A stretch of 64,000 nucleotides of DNA, from assembly GCF_009905615.1 (NCBI RefSeq), contig NZ_JAAAKW010000001.1, positions 682,001 to 746,000 of the forward strand, written 5' to 3'. Shown here piece by piece: positions 1 to 9,309 of this stretch. Each line of letters begins with the position of its first letter. Within the stretch, counting starts at the first letter, position 1. The stretch comes from Pseudomonas sp. SLFW. Its GTDB lineage: Bacteria > Pseudomonadota > Gammaproteobacteria > Pseudomonadales > Pseudomonadaceae. The translations under genes were made by a program, and so were the position numbers. The notes below the pieces were generated by a model. It saw nothing but the letters and a program-made list of their open reading frames with translations. It did not search any database and had not been told where the DNA came from.

Positions 1-410
1 TGCAACGTTTTCTCGATGCACAGGAACCCCTTTTCGAGCGCGCTCTGTCGGAGCTGCGCAACGGGCGCAAGCGCAGTCACTGTATGTGGTTCATCTTTCC
101 CCAGTTGAAAGGGTTGGGTCACAGCGAGATGGCCCAGCGCTACGGCATCTCAGGACGCGAAGAAGCGCTGGCGTATCTCCATCACCCGTGCCTGGGTGCC
201 CGGTTGGAAAGCTGCAGCCGCGCGGTGTTGCAGTGGAAGCACCGCAGCGCCACGGAGATCATGGGTTCGCCGGATGACCTGAAGTTGCGTTCGAGCATGT
301 CGCTGTTCGCCAGCGTGGCGCCTGAGCACGGGGTGTTTCAGGAGGTGATCGAGGCGTTTTTTGGGGGTAAAGCGGATACGGCGACGGTGTCGCGAATCAA
401 CTCAGATTGA
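1..410 (+). CDS. DUF1810 family protein (5'-truncated by window edge)
   Basis: The frame is open from base 3 and ends at TGA 408-410, so the gene starts before the window. The visible residues (QRFLDAQEPLFERALSEL, then a WFIFPQLKGLGHS stretch and YLHHPCLGARL) are the hallmark of DUF1810, small cytoplasmic proteins of about 140 residues related to E. coli YciE/YdiF-type entries of unknown function. Only the first few residues appear to be missing. An internal ATG at 84 is not the start, because conserved family sequence lies upstream of it. A REP doublet follows its stop. Function is unknown. Confidence 0.85.
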   Translation, partial: QRFLDAQEPLFERALSELRNGRKRSHCMWFIFPQLKGLGHSEMAQRYGISGREEALAYLHHPCLGARLESCSRAVLQWKHRSATEIMGSPDDLKLRSSMSLFASVAPEHGVFQEVIEAFFGGKADTATVSRINSD

Positions 411-430
411 AACACGGCAATCACATTCCC

Positions 431-521
431 CTGTGGGAGCGAATTCATTCGCGAGGCGGCATTGCAGACCCCAGCATCTCCACCGCCTGACAGCTATTCG
501 CGAATGAATTCGCTCCCACAG
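431..521. repeat. REPIN, class B (GAATTCATTCGCG type)
   Basis: Two inverted copies of an imperfect palindrome, about 431-454 and 496-521, each with the core GGGAGCGAATTCATTCGCG. They are separated by about 40 bases of unrelated sequence. It lies between the convergent DUF1810 gene and the ZIP transporter gene. The same class recurs at 15439, 34800, 39415 and 48605. Confidence 0.9.
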
Positions 522-546
522 GGGGCCGCGCGATGTTCAGTTGTCG

Positions 547-1434
547 CTACGCCAACGCCGTGTCCATCACCATCATCAGGCAAAAGCCGACCAGCAGCCC
601 GAGGCTGGCGATCTTGTCGTGCCCGTTGCGACGGGACTCGGGGATGATTTCGTGGGTCACCACCAGCAGCATCGCCCCGGCTGCCAAGGCCAGACCGATG
701 GGCAGGAGCAACGCGGCGATTTCCACCAGCCACGCGCAGAGCACGGCGAACACCGGCTCGACCAACCCCGACGCCGCGCCGATCAGAAAGGCATTCAGCC
801 GCGACATGCCCGCTGCCGCCAGGACCAGCGCGATGACCAACCCTTCCGGGACGTCCTGCAAGGCGATGCCCATTGCCAGGCTGTCCGCATGGGCCAGTCC
901 GCCGCCCGCCGACACGCCCACCGCCATACCTTCCGGGATGTTGTGGGCGATGATCGCAATGACGAACAGCCAGATGTTTGACGGGATGGCCGGTTTGTCC
1001 GCGACCTCCGACAGTTGCGGGCCGCGAGAGACCAGCGTGTCGACGATGAAAAGCCCGACCGCTCCGGCCAGAATTCCGCCGCTGACCAAGGCGCCCGCGC
1101 CCCACGGCGAAAACCCAAGACCTTGCGCCGCGCTCAGGCCCGGCACAATCAACGAAAAAGCGGTCGCCGCGAGCATGATGCCCGCGCCGAAACCGAGCAA
1201 TCCGTCGGACACCGCCACCGGCATCCCACGGATCACCAACACAGGCACTGCACCGAGCGCGGTGCCCAGTGCGCACAACGCTCCACCTTCCAACGCCCTC
1301 AACATACGGGGTTCAAGGCTCAGCCAGCTTAGTCCCTGGGCGATGAGCAACCCTGTGCCGACCAGCAGCAACACCGAACCGATGGCCAGACGAAACAACC
1401 GGCCGCTGCTGAGGGTGAGTAAATCAGAAGGCAT
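547..1434 (-). CDS. ZIP family divalent metal transporter
   Basis: A 295-residue inner-membrane protein with about eight hydrophobic segments. The ZIP signatures are visible: HNIPEG at 164-169 (TM4), QDVPEG at 193-198 (TM5), and HEIIPES near the C-terminus. In this family these His, Asp and Glu residues form the metal path for Zn, Fe or Mn uptake. It follows sodA by 26 bases on the same strand, so it is probably the last gene of the Fur-controlled fagA-fumC-orfX-sodA operon. Metal import beside a manganese superoxide dismutase suggests Mn or Zn supply under iron starvation, which is inference. From memory it corresponds to PAO1 PA4467. Confidence 0.88.
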   Translation of the reverse strand: MPSDLLTLSSGRLFRLAIGSVLLLVGTGLLIAQGLSWLSLEPRMLRALEGGALCALGTALGAVPVLVIRGMPVAVSDGLLGFGAGIMLAATAFSLIVPGLSAAQGLGFSPWGAGALVSGGILAGAVGLFIVDTLVSRGPQLSEVADKPAIPSNIWLFVIAIIAHNIPEGMAVGVSAGGGLAHADSLAMGIALQDVPEGLVIALVLAAAGMSRLNAFLIGAASGLVEPVFAVLCAWLVEIAALLLPIGLALAAGAMLLVVTHEIIPESRRNGHDKIASLGLLVGFCLMMVMDTALA

Positions 1435-1460
1435 AGATCGTCTACTTCTCGTTATGGGAG

Positions 1461-2072
1461 TTAGGCCAGAGCCTGGGCGTACCGCTTGGCCACTTCGTCC
1501 CAGTTCACGACGTTGTAGAACGCAGCGATGTATTCCGGGCGACGGTTCTGGTAACGCAGGTAATAGGCGTGCTCCCAGACGTCCAGACCGAGGATCGGCG
1601 TGTTGCCATTCATCAGTGGGCTGTCCTGGTTGCCGCTGCTTTCAACGACCAGCTTATTCTCCGGCGTGACGCTCAGCCACGCCCAGCCGCTGCCGAATCG
1701 GGTCAGTGCGGCTTTGGTGAACGCCTCTTTGAAGGCGTCGATGCCGTCCAGTTGCTCATCGATGGCTTTGGCCAGCGCGCCACTTGGCAGACCGCCGCCT
1801 TTAGGGCTCATGACCTCCCAGAACAGCGAATGGTTGGCGTGACCGCCGCCCTGGTTGATCACCGCCGGGCGCAGCTTTTCCGGCAGTTGGCCAACGCTGG
1901 CGACCAGTTTCTCAATCGGCCATTCGGCGTATTCGGTGCCTTCGACGGCGGCGTTGAGGTTGTTGATGTAGGTCTGATGGTGCTTGGTGTAGTGGATTTC
2001 CATGGTTTGCGCATCGATGTGCGGCTCAAGGGCATCGTAGGCGTATGGCAAGGCAGGCAAGGTATACGGCAT
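1461..2072 (-). CDS. sodA: Superoxide dismutase [Mn]
   Basis: A 203-residue SOD of the Fe/Mn family, converting superoxide to hydrogen peroxide and oxygen in the cytoplasm. Predicted metal ligands are H27, H81, D164 and H168. [11 protein letters not shown] (75-85) and the Gln in SGNQDSP (Q149) are the manganese-type pattern. The start at 2072 ([10 protein letters not shown]) is chosen over a longer frame because it matches the family N-terminus and has GGAG 11 bases upstream. It starts one base after the orfX stop, so translation is probably coupled. In Pseudomonas this Mn enzyme is made under iron limitation through Fur. Confidence 0.96.
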   Translation of the reverse strand: MPYTLPALPYAYDALEPHIDAQTMEIHYTKHHQTYINNLNAAVEGTEYAEWPIEKLVASVGQLPEKLRPAVINQGGGHANHSLFWEVMSPKGGGLPSGALAKAIDEQLDGIDAFKEAFTKAALTRFGSGWAWLSVTPENKLVVESSGNQDSPLMNGNTPILGLDVWEHAYYLRYQNRRPEYIAAFYNVVNWDEVAKRYAQALA

Positions 2073-2073
2073 A

Positions 2074-2535
2074 TCAATGGACTCCAAAGGACAAGGTGCC
2101 AGCGGCAGCGGCGTTGCGCTGTAGCGCCGAGCGTGAGTGTTCGCCGCTGCTGTTGAGCAGTCGGTGGGTGCGTGGGTATTCACCGTGTTCGCTGATGAAG
2201 CCCAACAGTTCGCTGTAGGTCTTGTTGCTGTGTCGGAACGCGGCCTGGCGCAATGCAGGCGTCAGGCGCGGGTTCTGGATCACGTGCAGCAAGCGTTGAT
2301 GGGCCGAGCACAGGTATTCGGCGCTTTCTTCCGGCTGATTCAGGCTCAGGTGCAGATCGGCCAGGTTGTGATGGGAAATCACAAACGCGGCAACCGCCTC
2401 GTCAGGGTCTTTCCAGCGCTCCAGCAGCACTTGTGCCAAGGCCAGGGCTTGCAGATAGAGTTCGCGGGCGTCGACCAGATCGCCACGGTTGAAGCAGCTA
2501 TTGCCTTTCAGAATGGTGCTTTTCCAATGCTCCAT
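2074..2535 (-). CDS. OrfX, small TPR-like protein of the fumC-sodA operon
   Basis: A 153-residue soluble protein with helix-turn-helix repeats resembling tetratricopeptide motifs: [20 protein letters not shown] at the N-terminus and [20 protein letters not shown] in the middle. It has no signal peptide or membrane segment. It sits between fumC and sodA exactly as the uncharacterised orfX (PA4469, from memory) does in P. aeruginosa. The C-terminal 20 residues are Ala/Ser-rich and low in complexity. A scaffold or chaperone role is a guess from the TPR-like pattern. The gene itself is secure from operon position. Confidence 0.85.
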   Translation of the reverse strand: MEHWKSTILKGNSCFNRGDLVDARELYLQALALAQVLLERWKDPDEAVAAFVISHHNLADLHLSLNQPEESAEYLCSAHQRLLHVIQNPRLTPALRQAAFRHSNKTYSELLGFISEHGEYPRTHRLLNSSGEHSRSALQRNAAAAGTLSFGVH

Positions 2536-2573
2536 GGCGCGTCTCCTCGATCGCTGACGTGGGTGGTCGCAGG

Positions 2574-3950
2574 TCAGATGCCGCCTGCAGTGAGTTTTTC
2601 CGGGTTCAGCAGGGTTTCCAGCCGCGAGCGATCCAGATCGGTGTGCTCAAGCGCCACGTCGATGATCGGGCGGCCTTCCTTGTAGGCGGTCTTGGCGATT
2701 TCGGCGGCCTTCTGATAACCGATGATCGGGTTCAGCGCGGTCACCAGAATCGGGTTGCGCGACAGAGCTTCCTTGAGCTTGGCCTCGTTGACCTTGAAGG
2801 TGGCGATGGCCTTGTCGGCCAGCAGACGGCTGGAATTGGCCAGCAGCTCAATGCTTTCGAGCAGGTTGTGGGCAATGATCGGCAGCATCACGTTGAGCTC
2901 GAAGTTGCCCGACTGGCCGGCGACGGTGATGGCGGCGTCGTTGCCGATCACTTGCGCGGCGACCATCGCGGTGGCTTCCGGAATCACCGGGTTGACCTTG
3001 CCCGGCATGATCGAGGAGCCCGGTTGCAGGCCTTCCAGCTCGATCTCGCCCAGGCCTGCCAAGGGGCCTGAGTTCATCCAACGCAGGTCATTGGCGATCT
3101 TCATCAGCGACACGGCGGTGGCTTTCAACTGGCCAGAGACCGCGACGGCGGTGTCCTGCGAGCCGATCAACGCGAATAGGTCCTTGCCCGGCACGAAACC
3201 GACGTTGCTCAGCTGGCTCAATTGCGTGGCGAAACGCGAGGCGAACTCCGGGTGCGCATTGATCCCGGTTCCCACGGCAGTCCCGCCCTGGGCCAGCGCT
3301 TGCAGGCTCGGCAGCAGGTTTTCGATGTGTTCGACGTTGGCCTTGATCTGCTGCGACCAGCCGTTCAGCACCTGGCTCATGCGCACGGGCATGGCGTCCA
3401 TCAGATGGGTGCGGCCGGTTTTGACGAACGGGTGAACCTGCAGCGCTTTCTGTTCGGTGACCTGCACCAGATGCGCCAATGCAGGCAGCAGCTGTTCGTG
3501 GATCGCCAACGCGGCGCTAACGTGGATGGTGGTCGGAATGATGTCGTTGCTGCTCTGACCGCAGTTGACGTGGTCGTTGGCGTTCACCGGTTCGCCCAGC
3601 ACACGGCTGGCGAGGGTCGCGATGACCTCGTTGGCGTTCATGTTGGTGCTGGTGCCGGAACCGGTCTGGAACACGTCCACCGGGAAATGCGTCATGAAGT
3701 CACCCGCCAGCAGTTCTTGGCAAGCGGTGACGATGGCCTTGCTCTGGCCTTCGGAGATTTGCTTCAGCTCAAGGTTGGCCTGCGCGGCGGCAGCCTTGGC
3801 CAGCAGCAGCGCTCGAACGAACTGGCGCGGCATGCGCAACTGACTGATCGGGAAATTGTTCATCGCACGCTGGGTCTGCGCGCCATACAGCGCCTCGGAC
3901 GGGACCTGCAGTTCGCCCATGCTGTCGCGTTCAATACGGGTATTACTCAT
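2574..3950 (-). CDS. fumC: Class II fumarate hydratase
   Basis: A 458-residue iron-independent fumarase that interconverts fumarate and L-malate in the TCA cycle. The superfamily signature GSSIMPGKVNP is at 311-321. GSGTSTNMNANEV (97-109), GQSSND (131-136) and the catalytic-region GRTHLMDA (179-186) are also present. The ATG at 3950 is preferred over an in-frame TTG one codon earlier. It overlaps the fagA stop (ATGAGTAA), so the two are translationally coupled. The heat-stable, Fe-S-free enzyme inside a Fur operon replaces the Fe-S fumarase when iron is scarce, as established in P. aeruginosa. Confidence 0.97.
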   Translation of the reverse strand: MSNTRIERDSMGELQVPSEALYGAQTQRAMNNFPISQLRMPRQFVRALLLAKAAAAQANLELKQISEGQSKAIVTACQELLAGDFMTHFPVDVFQTGSGTSTNMNANEVIATLASRVLGEPVNANDHVNCGQSSNDIIPTTIHVSAALAIHEQLLPALAHLVQVTEQKALQVHPFVKTGRTHLMDAMPVRMSQVLNGWSQQIKANVEHIENLLPSLQALAQGGTAVGTGINAHPEFASRFATQLSQLSNVGFVPGKDLFALIGSQDTAVAVSGQLKATAVSLMKIANDLRWMNSGPLAGLGEIELEGLQPGSSIMPGKVNPVIPEATAMVAAQVIGNDAAITVAGQSGNFELNVMLPIIAHNLLESIELLANSSRLLADKAIATFKVNEAKLKEALSRNPILVTALNPIIGYQKAAEIAKTAYKEGRPIIDVALEHTDLDRSRLETLLNPEKLTAGGI

Positions 3951-4338
3951 CAAGAGTTCCTTGCATCAGTTCAGCGAGAGAAATCGAGGGTTGCAACACG
4001 CAGGTCGCCAGTTGATGGGCGAAGGCCTGCCAGCGTTGGCGTTGTGAGGAGGAATGCGCAAGGGCCTGCAAATCCCGCAACGGACGCCAGGCCTGATCAA
4101 GGCACAGGCAGCGCCAATGCCAGGGCAGGACGGTGTCGCGAGCGGTGTCGATCAACAGTCGAAACGTGCTTTCGGCGATCAGTACGTGTGGGGTGGCCGT
4201 GAAACGCGCGAGGTAGCGGCCCTCGGCGAGGTAATGCTCAATGGCCCGCGGCTCGTCGGGATGCAAGGCGCAGCGAATCCGCAGACTCAGCGCACGCCAG
4301 TTTTCCAGATAAGGGGACTCGTGCAGAACAGTCGCCAT
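3943..4338 (-). CDS. fagA: FagA, Fur-associated first gene of the fumC-sodA operon
   Basis: A 131-residue protein with no transmembrane segment, no signal peptide and no recognised domain. It matches the position and size of fagA, the Fur-associated gene that opens the fagA-fumC-orfX-sodA operon of P. aeruginosa. The start at 4338 has GAGG 5 bases upstream. A palindromic Fur box lies immediately upstream at 4356-4374. The 3' end overlaps fumC by 8 bases. Its biochemical role is unknown, and the name rests on context rather than a motif. Confidence 0.82.
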   Translation of the reverse strand: MATVLHESPYLENWRALSLRIRCALHPDEPRAIEHYLAEGRYLARFTATPHVLIAESTFRLLIDTARDTVLPWHWRCLCLDQAWRPLRDLQALAHSSSQRQRWQAFAHQLATCVLQPSISLAELMQGTLDE

Positions 4339-4355
4339 GACCTCAGACCCATTTA

Positions 4356-4374
4356 ACGAATGAGATTCATTATT
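4356..4374 (-). promoter_or_regulatory. Fur box upstream of fagA
   Basis: The core AATGA-GAT-TCATT is a perfect inverted repeat at 4359-4371, flanked by A/T. On the minus strand the 19-mer matches 12 of 19 positions of GATAATGATAATCATTATC. It lies 18 bases before the fagA start, where it would overlap the promoter. This fits known Fur repression of the operon in P. aeruginosa. Confidence 0.8.
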
Positions 4375-4443
4375 AAATGAGTTTAAGAATCAAAACAACC
4401 CCGACATTGGAGGGGGCCAGTCATGAAATTCGAGTACGCCGCC

Positions 4444-4533
4444 CTGTAGGAGCGCGCTTGCCCGCGATAGTGGTGTGTCAGCCACTTTATGAGGCACGAG
4501 CAGAATGCGTTCGCGGGTAAGCGCGCTCCTACA
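4444..4533. repeat. REPIN, class C (GCGCGCTTGCCCGCG type)
   Basis: Inverted arms with the core AGGAGCGCGCTTGCCCGCG at the left and TTCGCGGGTAAGCGCGCTCC at the right (one arm has a variant base), separated by about 40 bases. It is the only copy of this class in the window. It is directly followed by a class A element in the 4339-4727 gap between fagA and pmbA. Confidence 0.85.
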
Positions 4534-4554
4534 AAAGACTGCGGGTTTCAAACC

Positions 4555-4644
4555 CTGTAGGAGTGAGCTTGCTCGCGATAGCGGCGTATCAGCCACGCAT
4601 GCAGCGATTGGCACACCGAATCGCGAGCAAGCTCACTCCTACAG
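4555..4644. repeat. REPIN, class A (GTGAGCTTGCTCGCG type)
   Basis: Inverted arms TAGGAGTGAGCTTGCTCGCG and its complement, about 25 bases each, about 40 bases apart. It stands 21 bases after the class C element. Together with the Fur box and the pmbA terminator it accounts for nearly all of the 389-base gap 4339-4727. Confidence 0.9.
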
Positions 4645-4673
4645 GGATGGAGGGATTTCAAAAATGCCGGGCC

Positions 4674-4703
4674 AAAAAAAAAGGCCTGCGCGTGGCAGGC
4701 CTT
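4674..4703 (-). terminator. Rho-independent terminator of pmbA
   Basis: On the minus strand: an 8-bp stem AGGCCTGC / GCAGGCCT (4695-4702 with 4682-4689), a 5-base loop, then a run of nine T (4674-4682 complement). It lies 25 bases beyond the pmbA stop. Confidence 0.88.
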
Positions 4704-4727
4704 GGTGATCGCTCAATGCTGGGGAAA

Positions 4728-6074
4728 TCAGCTCCCCGCCACCATCATCTTCTCGATCAACACCGACCCCGTGCGGATGTTGCTGCGCATCTCAAGATCG
4801 CTACCCACGGCGACGATCTGCTTGAACATGTCGCGCATGTTGCCGGCAATGGTCACCTCCTGAACCGGGAATTGGATTTCGCCATTCTCGACCCAGAAAC
4901 CCGCCGCGCCGCGCGAATAATCGCCGGTGACCATGTTCAGGCCGCTGCCCATCAGTTCGGTGACCAACAGGCCGCGTCCCATGCGACGGATCAGTGCGGC
5001 CTGGTCTTCAGTGCCGTGGGAAACGAACAGGTTGTGCACGCCGCCCGCGTTGGCGGTGCTTGGCAGACCCAGTTTGCGGCCCGAATACGTGCTGAGGATG
5101 TAGGACACCAAGTCACCGTTCTCGACGAACGGCTTGGCGTAGGTCGCCAGGCCATCGCCGTCGAAGGCCGAGCTGCCCATGGCGCGCATCAAGTGTGGAC
5201 GCTCGTCGATGGTCATCCACTCCGGGAACAGGCGCTGGCCAATAGCGCCTTCAAGGAAGGACGATTTGCGGTACAAGTTGCCGCCGGAAATCGCCCCCAA
5301 GAAGCTGCCGAACAGACCGCCCGCCAGTTCCGCCGAAAACAGCACTGGCACCTCGCAAGTCGGCACCGGACGCGCGCCCAAACGGCTCGCGGCGCGTTCG
5401 GCGGCTTTCTGGCCAATGAGTTTTGCGTCCATCAGCAGCTCGCCCTGACGATTGACGTCGTACCAATAATCGCGCTGCATCTGGCCGTCTTTTTCGGCGA
5501 TCATCACGCAACTGAGGCTATGGCGGGTGGATGCGTAGCCGCCAATGAAGCCGTGACTGTTGCCATAGACGCGGCAGCCCTGATGCACGTTCAAGGTCGT
5601 GCCATCGGCGTTTTTGATCAGGCTGTTGGCATCGAACGCCGCCGCTTCGCAGATCAACGCGCGCTCGATCGCCTCTTCCGGGGTGATCGCCCACGGGTGG
5701 AACAGGTCGAAATCCGGCTGCTCCCGGGCCATCAGCGCGGCATCGGCGAGGCCCGAGCTTTCGTCTTCCGAGGTGTGTTTGGCGATGGCGAGTGCCGCCG
5801 CGACGGTTTCGCGAATGGCGTCCGGGCCGCTGGCCGAGGTGCTGGCCGAGCCTTTGCGGTGGCCGACATACAGGGTGATGCCGAAGCCCTGATCGCGGTT
5901 GAACTCGACGGTTTCGACTTCGCGCTGGCGAACCGACGTCGACAGCCCCTGATCCACAGACACTGCCACTTCGCACGCGGTCGCGCCTTGGCGTTTGGCT
6001 TCGGCGACGATCTGCTCGACCTGCTGTTGCAGTGCCGGGAGGGCCTGTGGGCCGACGCTTTCTGATGCACTCAT
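4728..6074 (-). CDS. pmbA: PmbA/TldE, metallopeptidase-complex subunit
   Basis: A 448-residue cytoplasmic protein of the TldD/PmbA family, the partner of TldD. In Enterobacteria the TldD-TldE complex cleaves the leader of microcin B17, degrades CcdA and trims unfolded or modified peptides. As is normal for TldE, it lacks the HExxxH zinc motif found in tldD at 6825-8264. Family blocks such as [19 protein letters not shown] and [19 protein letters not shown] are visible. It is divergent from darP, and tldD lies on the other side of that gene. A strong terminator follows it. Confidence 0.94.
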   Translation of the reverse strand: MSASESVGPQALPALQQQVEQIVAEAKRQGATACEVAVSVDQGLSTSVRQREVETVEFNRDQGFGITLYVGHRKGSASTSASGPDAIRETVAAALAIAKHTSEDESSGLADAALMAREQPDFDLFHPWAITPEEAIERALICEAAAFDANSLIKNADGTTLNVHQGCRVYGNSHGFIGGYASTRHSLSCVMIAEKDGQMQRDYWYDVNRQGELLMDAKLIGQKAAERAASRLGARPVPTCEVPVLFSAELAGGLFGSFLGAISGGNLYRKSSFLEGAIGQRLFPEWMTIDERPHLMRAMGSSAFDGDGLATYAKPFVENGDLVSYILSTYSGRKLGLPSTANAGGVHNLFVSHGTEDQAALIRRMGRGLLVTELMGSGLNMVTGDYSRGAAGFWVENGEIQFPVQEVTIAGNMRDMFKQIVAVGSDLEMRSNIRTGSVLIEKMMVAGS

Positions 6075-6167
6075 GACTTACTCCATCAAATTCCGATTTC
6101 GGCAGCCAGGCCGGACATTTGGTCCCTGACTGGTTATCATGGCGGCGTTTATTTGCGGACTGCCCCC

Positions 6168-6689
6168 ATGGTTGATTCTTACGACGACTCCTTCGACGGA
6201 GAGAAAAGCAAAACCCAGATCAAGAAAGAGCTTCACGCTCTGGTAGACCTGGGCGAACGCTTGACGACATTCAAGCCCGATGTGCTGGCCAAGCTGCCGC
6301 TGACCGACGAATTGCGTCGGGCACTGGCCGATGCGCCCAAGCACACCGCGCACATTGCGCGTAAGCGCCACATCTCGTTCATTGGCCGGCTGATGCGCGA
6401 CCAGAACCTGGACGAAATCCTGGTTCTGCTCGATCAGCTCGACGCCTCCACGCGCCAGTACAACGAGCGCTTTCACAATCTGGAACGCTGGCGCGACCGG
6501 TTGGTGGGCGGCACTGACGACGTGCTCGAACAGTTCGTCAATGAGTACCCGGAAGCCGACCGCCAGCAACTGCGTTCGCTGATCCGTCAGGCTCAGCACG
6601 AGGCCAAGCAAAACAAAGCCCCGACCGCGACCCGCAAAATCTTCAAATACATCCGCGAACTGGACGAAACCAAGCGCGGATTGCGTTAA
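6168..6689 (+). CDS. darP: DarP / YjgA (DUF615), ribosome maturation factor
   Basis: A 173-residue, highly charged helical protein of the DUF615/YjgA family, which binds late 50S precursors and promotes maturation of the peptidyl-transferase centre. The start at 6168 ([15 protein letters not shown]) is preferred to an upstream in-frame ATG at 6153, because the family begins with an acidic segment followed by [13 protein letters not shown]. Conserved blocks [17 protein letters not shown] and the C-terminal [14 protein letters not shown] [14 protein letters not shown] are present. Its position between pmbA and tldD is typical of Pseudomonas. A REPIN lies 30 bases downstream. Confidence 0.93.
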   Translation: MVDSYDDSFDGEKSKTQIKKELHALVDLGERLTTFKPDVLAKLPLTDELRRALADAPKHTAHIARKRHISFIGRLMRDQNLDEILVLLDQLDASTRQYNERFHNLERWRDRLVGGTDDVLEQFVNEYPEADRQQLRSLIRQAQHEAKQNKAPTATRKIFKYIRELDETKRGLR

Positions 6690-6718
6690 ATCCGCTGCTC
6701 ACCTGCTACACGCTGCTC

Positions 6719-6809
6719 CTGTAGGAGTGAGCTTGCTCGCGATTACGGTGTGTCATTTTCAAATTAAGCGTCTGACATTCCGCAATCGCGAGCAAGCTCA
6801 CTCCTACAG
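6719..6809. repeat. REPIN, class A
   Basis: Two inverted GTGAGCTTGCTCGCG palindromes (6719-6743 and 6785-6809) with a roughly 41-base AT-richer spacer. It lies between the convergent ends of darP and tldD. Confidence 0.9.
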
Positions 6810-6824
6810 TGCTTCATTCCCCGC

Positions 6825-8264
6825 TTACGACCCTGTGCCACCCACAGTGATCGCATCGATCTTCAGCGTTGGCTGACCGACGCCCACGGGCACCGATTGC
6901 CCATCCTTGCCGCACGTGCCCACGCCACTGTCCAGCGACAGGTCGTTGCCGACCATCGACACCCGGCTCATGCACTCCGGACCGTTACCGATCAGCGTCG
7001 CGCCTTTGACTGGGGCAGTGATTTTGCCGTCTTCGATCAAATAGGCTTCGCTGGTAGAGAACACGAACTTGCCGCTGGTGATATCGACCTGACCGCCGCC
7101 GAGGTTGGCGCAGTAGATGCCCTTCTTCACCGAAGCGATGATTTCTGCCGGATCGCTCTGGCCGCCGAGCATGTAGGTGTTGGTCATGCGCGGCATCGGC
7201 AGGTGCGCGTAGGACTCGCGACGACCGTTACCGGTACGGGCAACGCCCATCAGCCGTGCGTTGAGCTTGTCCTGCATGTAGCCCTTGAGCACGCCATTCT
7301 CGATCAGCGTGGTGCATTCGGTCTGGGTGCCTTCGTCGTCCACGCTCAGCGAGCCGCGACGCCCCGCGAGGGTGCCGTCATCGACAATGGTGCAAAGTTT
7401 GGAAGCGACCATTTCGCCCATGCGACCGCTGTAGGCCGAACTGCCCTTACGGTTGAAGTCGCCTTCCAGACCGTGGCCCACTGCTTCGTGCAGCAGCACG
7501 CCGGACCAGCCGGAACCCAGTACGACTGGCAGCGTACCCGCTGGCGCAGGAATCGCTTCCAGGTTGACCAGCGCCTGACGCAACGCCTCGCGGGCGTAGC
7601 CCATGGCGCGGTCTTCCTGAAGGAAATAGCGGTAATCGGTACGCCCGCCACCGCCATGGCCGCCGCGCTCGCGGCGACCGTTCTGTTCGACGATCACGCT
7701 GACGTTGAAACGCACCAGAGGGCGCACGTCCGCGGCCAGACCGCCATCGGTCGACGCCACCAGAATGCGCTCCCAGACCCCGGCCATGCTCACGGTGACT
7801 TGCTGAATGCGCGGGTCCAGCGCACGGGTGGCCACGTCGATGCGCTTGAGCAACTCGACCTTTTCGGCGCGGGTCAGGACTTCCAGGGGGTTATCAGGCG
7901 CGTAGAGCTGGGCGACGTCCTGGGTGGTGAAGGCTTGCACGCGGCCATTCTGACCGGCGCGGGAAATCGAGCGAGCGGCGCGGGCAGCCTGGCTCAGCGC
8001 CTCCGGGGTGATCGCGTTGCTGTAGGCAAAACCGGTTTTTTCACCGGACTGCGCACGCACGCCGACGCCTTGGTCGAGGTTGAAGCTGCCTTCCTTGACG
8101 ATGCCGTCTTCCAGCGCCCAGGACTCGGAAATCTGGCCCTGGAAATACAGGTCAGCGGCGTCGATTCCGGGACCGGCCAGCTCACCCAGCACCGATTGCA
8201 GGCTGTCGATGCTCAGGCCGCCGGGGGCCAGAAGGTGTTCGCTGACAGAGGACAAGTCGCTCAT
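6825..8264 (-). CDS. tldD: TldD, zinc metallopeptidase subunit
   Basis: A 479-residue catalytic partner of PmbA/TldE. The zinc-binding HEAVGH (HExxxH) motif is at about 259-264 in [21 protein letters not shown] Gly-rich stretch [17 protein letters not shown] precedes it. The ATG at 8264 is chosen over a GTG at 8270 because GGAG sits 5 bases before the ATG and too close to the GTG. It begins 2 bases after the stop of the amidohydrolase gene, so it is the last cistron of the mre-maf-rng-yhdP-nitrilase series. The complex processes small peptides in the cytoplasm. Confidence 0.95.
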   Translation of the reverse strand: MSDLSSVSEHLLAPGGLSIDSLQSVLGELAGPGIDAADLYFQGQISESWALEDGIVKEGSFNLDQGVGVRAQSGEKTGFAYSNAITPEALSQAARAARSISRAGQNGRVQAFTTQDVAQLYAPDNPLEVLTRAEKVELLKRIDVATRALDPRIQQVTVSMAGVWERILVASTDGGLAADVRPLVRFNVSVIVEQNGRRERGGHGGGGRTDYRYFLQEDRAMGYAREALRQALVNLEAIPAPAGTLPVVLGSGWSGVLLHEAVGHGLEGDFNRKGSSAYSGRMGEMVASKLCTIVDDGTLAGRRGSLSVDDEGTQTECTTLIENGVLKGYMQDKLNARLMGVARTGNGRRESYAHLPMPRMTNTYMLGGQSDPAEIIASVKKGIYCANLGGGQVDITSGKFVFSTSEAYLIEDGKITAPVKGATLIGNGPECMSRVSMVGNDLSLDSGVGTCGKDGQSVPVGVGQPTLKIDAITVGGTGS

Positions 8265-8266
8265 AT

Positions 8267-9118
8267 TCACTCCGGGGTGTTGGCAGGCCGCAAAGCGTCC
8301 TGCGAAAAAAATCGCCGATGATTCGTCACCGGCATTCGCGTCCGTATGGACGCTTGTTCTTCACTGTCTCGTTCGGCCAGCAGCACGGCTTCACCCTGTG
8401 CCTGCTCAGCCAGCACGCGGCCCCATGGATCTATGATCGCCGCGTGTCCAAATGTTTCCCTTGGCCCCGGATGCACCCCGCCCTGCGCGGCCGCCAGCAC
8501 GTAGCACTGGGTTTCGATGGCACGCGCGCGCAGCAGGATTTCCCAGTGCGCCGCGCCGGTCACGGCGGTAAAGGCCGACGGCGCGGTGATCAATTCGGCG
8601 CCCGCGTCTCGCAACGCGGTGTACAGCTCGGGGAAGCGCAGGTCGTAACAGACCGTCAGCCCCAGTTTTCCAACGGGTGTATCAGCGACCACGACGTTGT
8701 TGCCATGAGCATAGTCGTCGGATTCGCGATAACGCCCGCGCGCATCCGCTACGTCCACGTCGAACAGGTGCAGCTTGTCGTAGCGCGCCACCTGTTCGCC
8801 CTGATCGTCGACCAACAGCGAACATGCCGTGACTTTGCCCTCTGGCCGGTCTTTCGGCGGCAGCGGCAATGTCCCGGCGACAATCCATAACTTGAGGTCG
8901 CGAGCGGCGAGTTTCAACCACGGCAGGATCGGACCCTCGCCAAAGGCTTCGGCGCGGCCAATGGCAGCGATGTCACGACGGCCCATGGCGGCGAAGTTTT
9001 CCGGCAACACCGCCAGCCTGGCGCCCGAGGCAGCGGCCTGTTCCAGCAGCTTGCGCGCTTGAACGAGATTGCCCGCGACATCGCTCTGACTGACCATCTG
9101 AATCACTGCGAAGGACAT
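8267..9118 (-). CDS. Nitrilase-superfamily amidohydrolase (Nit1/NIT2-like)
   Basis: A 283-residue carbon-nitrogen hydrolase with the expected Glu-Lys-Cys triad: E40 (LPEN), K115 (YDKLHLFD) and C157 ([11 protein letters not shown]). The DKLHLFDV and [10 protein letters not shown] blocks are typical of the NIT2/YbeM-like branch, which repairs deaminated glutathione or hydrolyses omega-amides. The exact substrate cannot be read from sequence. The start at 9118 ([10 protein letters not shown]) has AAGGAG 6-7 bases upstream and fits the family better than a longer frame from 9157. It lies between yhdP and tldD, as in P. aeruginosa PA4475 (from memory). Confidence 0.9.
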   Translation of the reverse strand: MSFAVIQMVSQSDVAGNLVQARKLLEQAAASGARLAVLPENFAAMGRRDIAAIGRAEAFGEGPILPWLKLAARDLKLWIVAGTLPLPPKDRPEGKVTACSLLVDDQGEQVARYDKLHLFDVDVADARGRYRESDDYAHGNNVVVADTPVGKLGLTVCYDLRFPELYTALRDAGAELITAPSAFTAVTGAAHWEILLRARAIETQCYVLAAAQGGVHPGPRETFGHAAIIDPWGRVLAEQAQGEAVLLAERDSEEQASIRTRMPVTNHRRFFSQDALRPANTPE

Positions 9119-9175
9119 GAAACGCTCCTTGATCGGTAGAACTGCACTGTACTCCAACGCGAAGCACGGTGTTCC

Positions 9176-9265
9176 CTGTAGGAGTGAGCTTGCTCGCGAT
9201 CCGATGTCTCTGTGACGATTACGTCGACTGATGCGACGCTATCGCGAGCAAGCTCACTCCTACAG
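9176..9265. repeat. REPIN, class A
   Basis: Inverted GTGAGCTTGCTCGCG arms at about 9176-9200 and 9241-9265. It lies between yhdP and the amidohydrolase gene, inside what is otherwise a co-directional gene series. Confidence 0.9.
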
Positions 9266-9309
9266 CCCATGTATCAGCCCAATTCATGATGGACGCCAAT
9301 GGCTTCTGC

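Noticed and set aside
4728..6074. PmbA without HExxxH considered as a damaged peptidase
   Set aside because: TldE/PmbA proteins normally lack the motif, and the catalytic site is in TldD.
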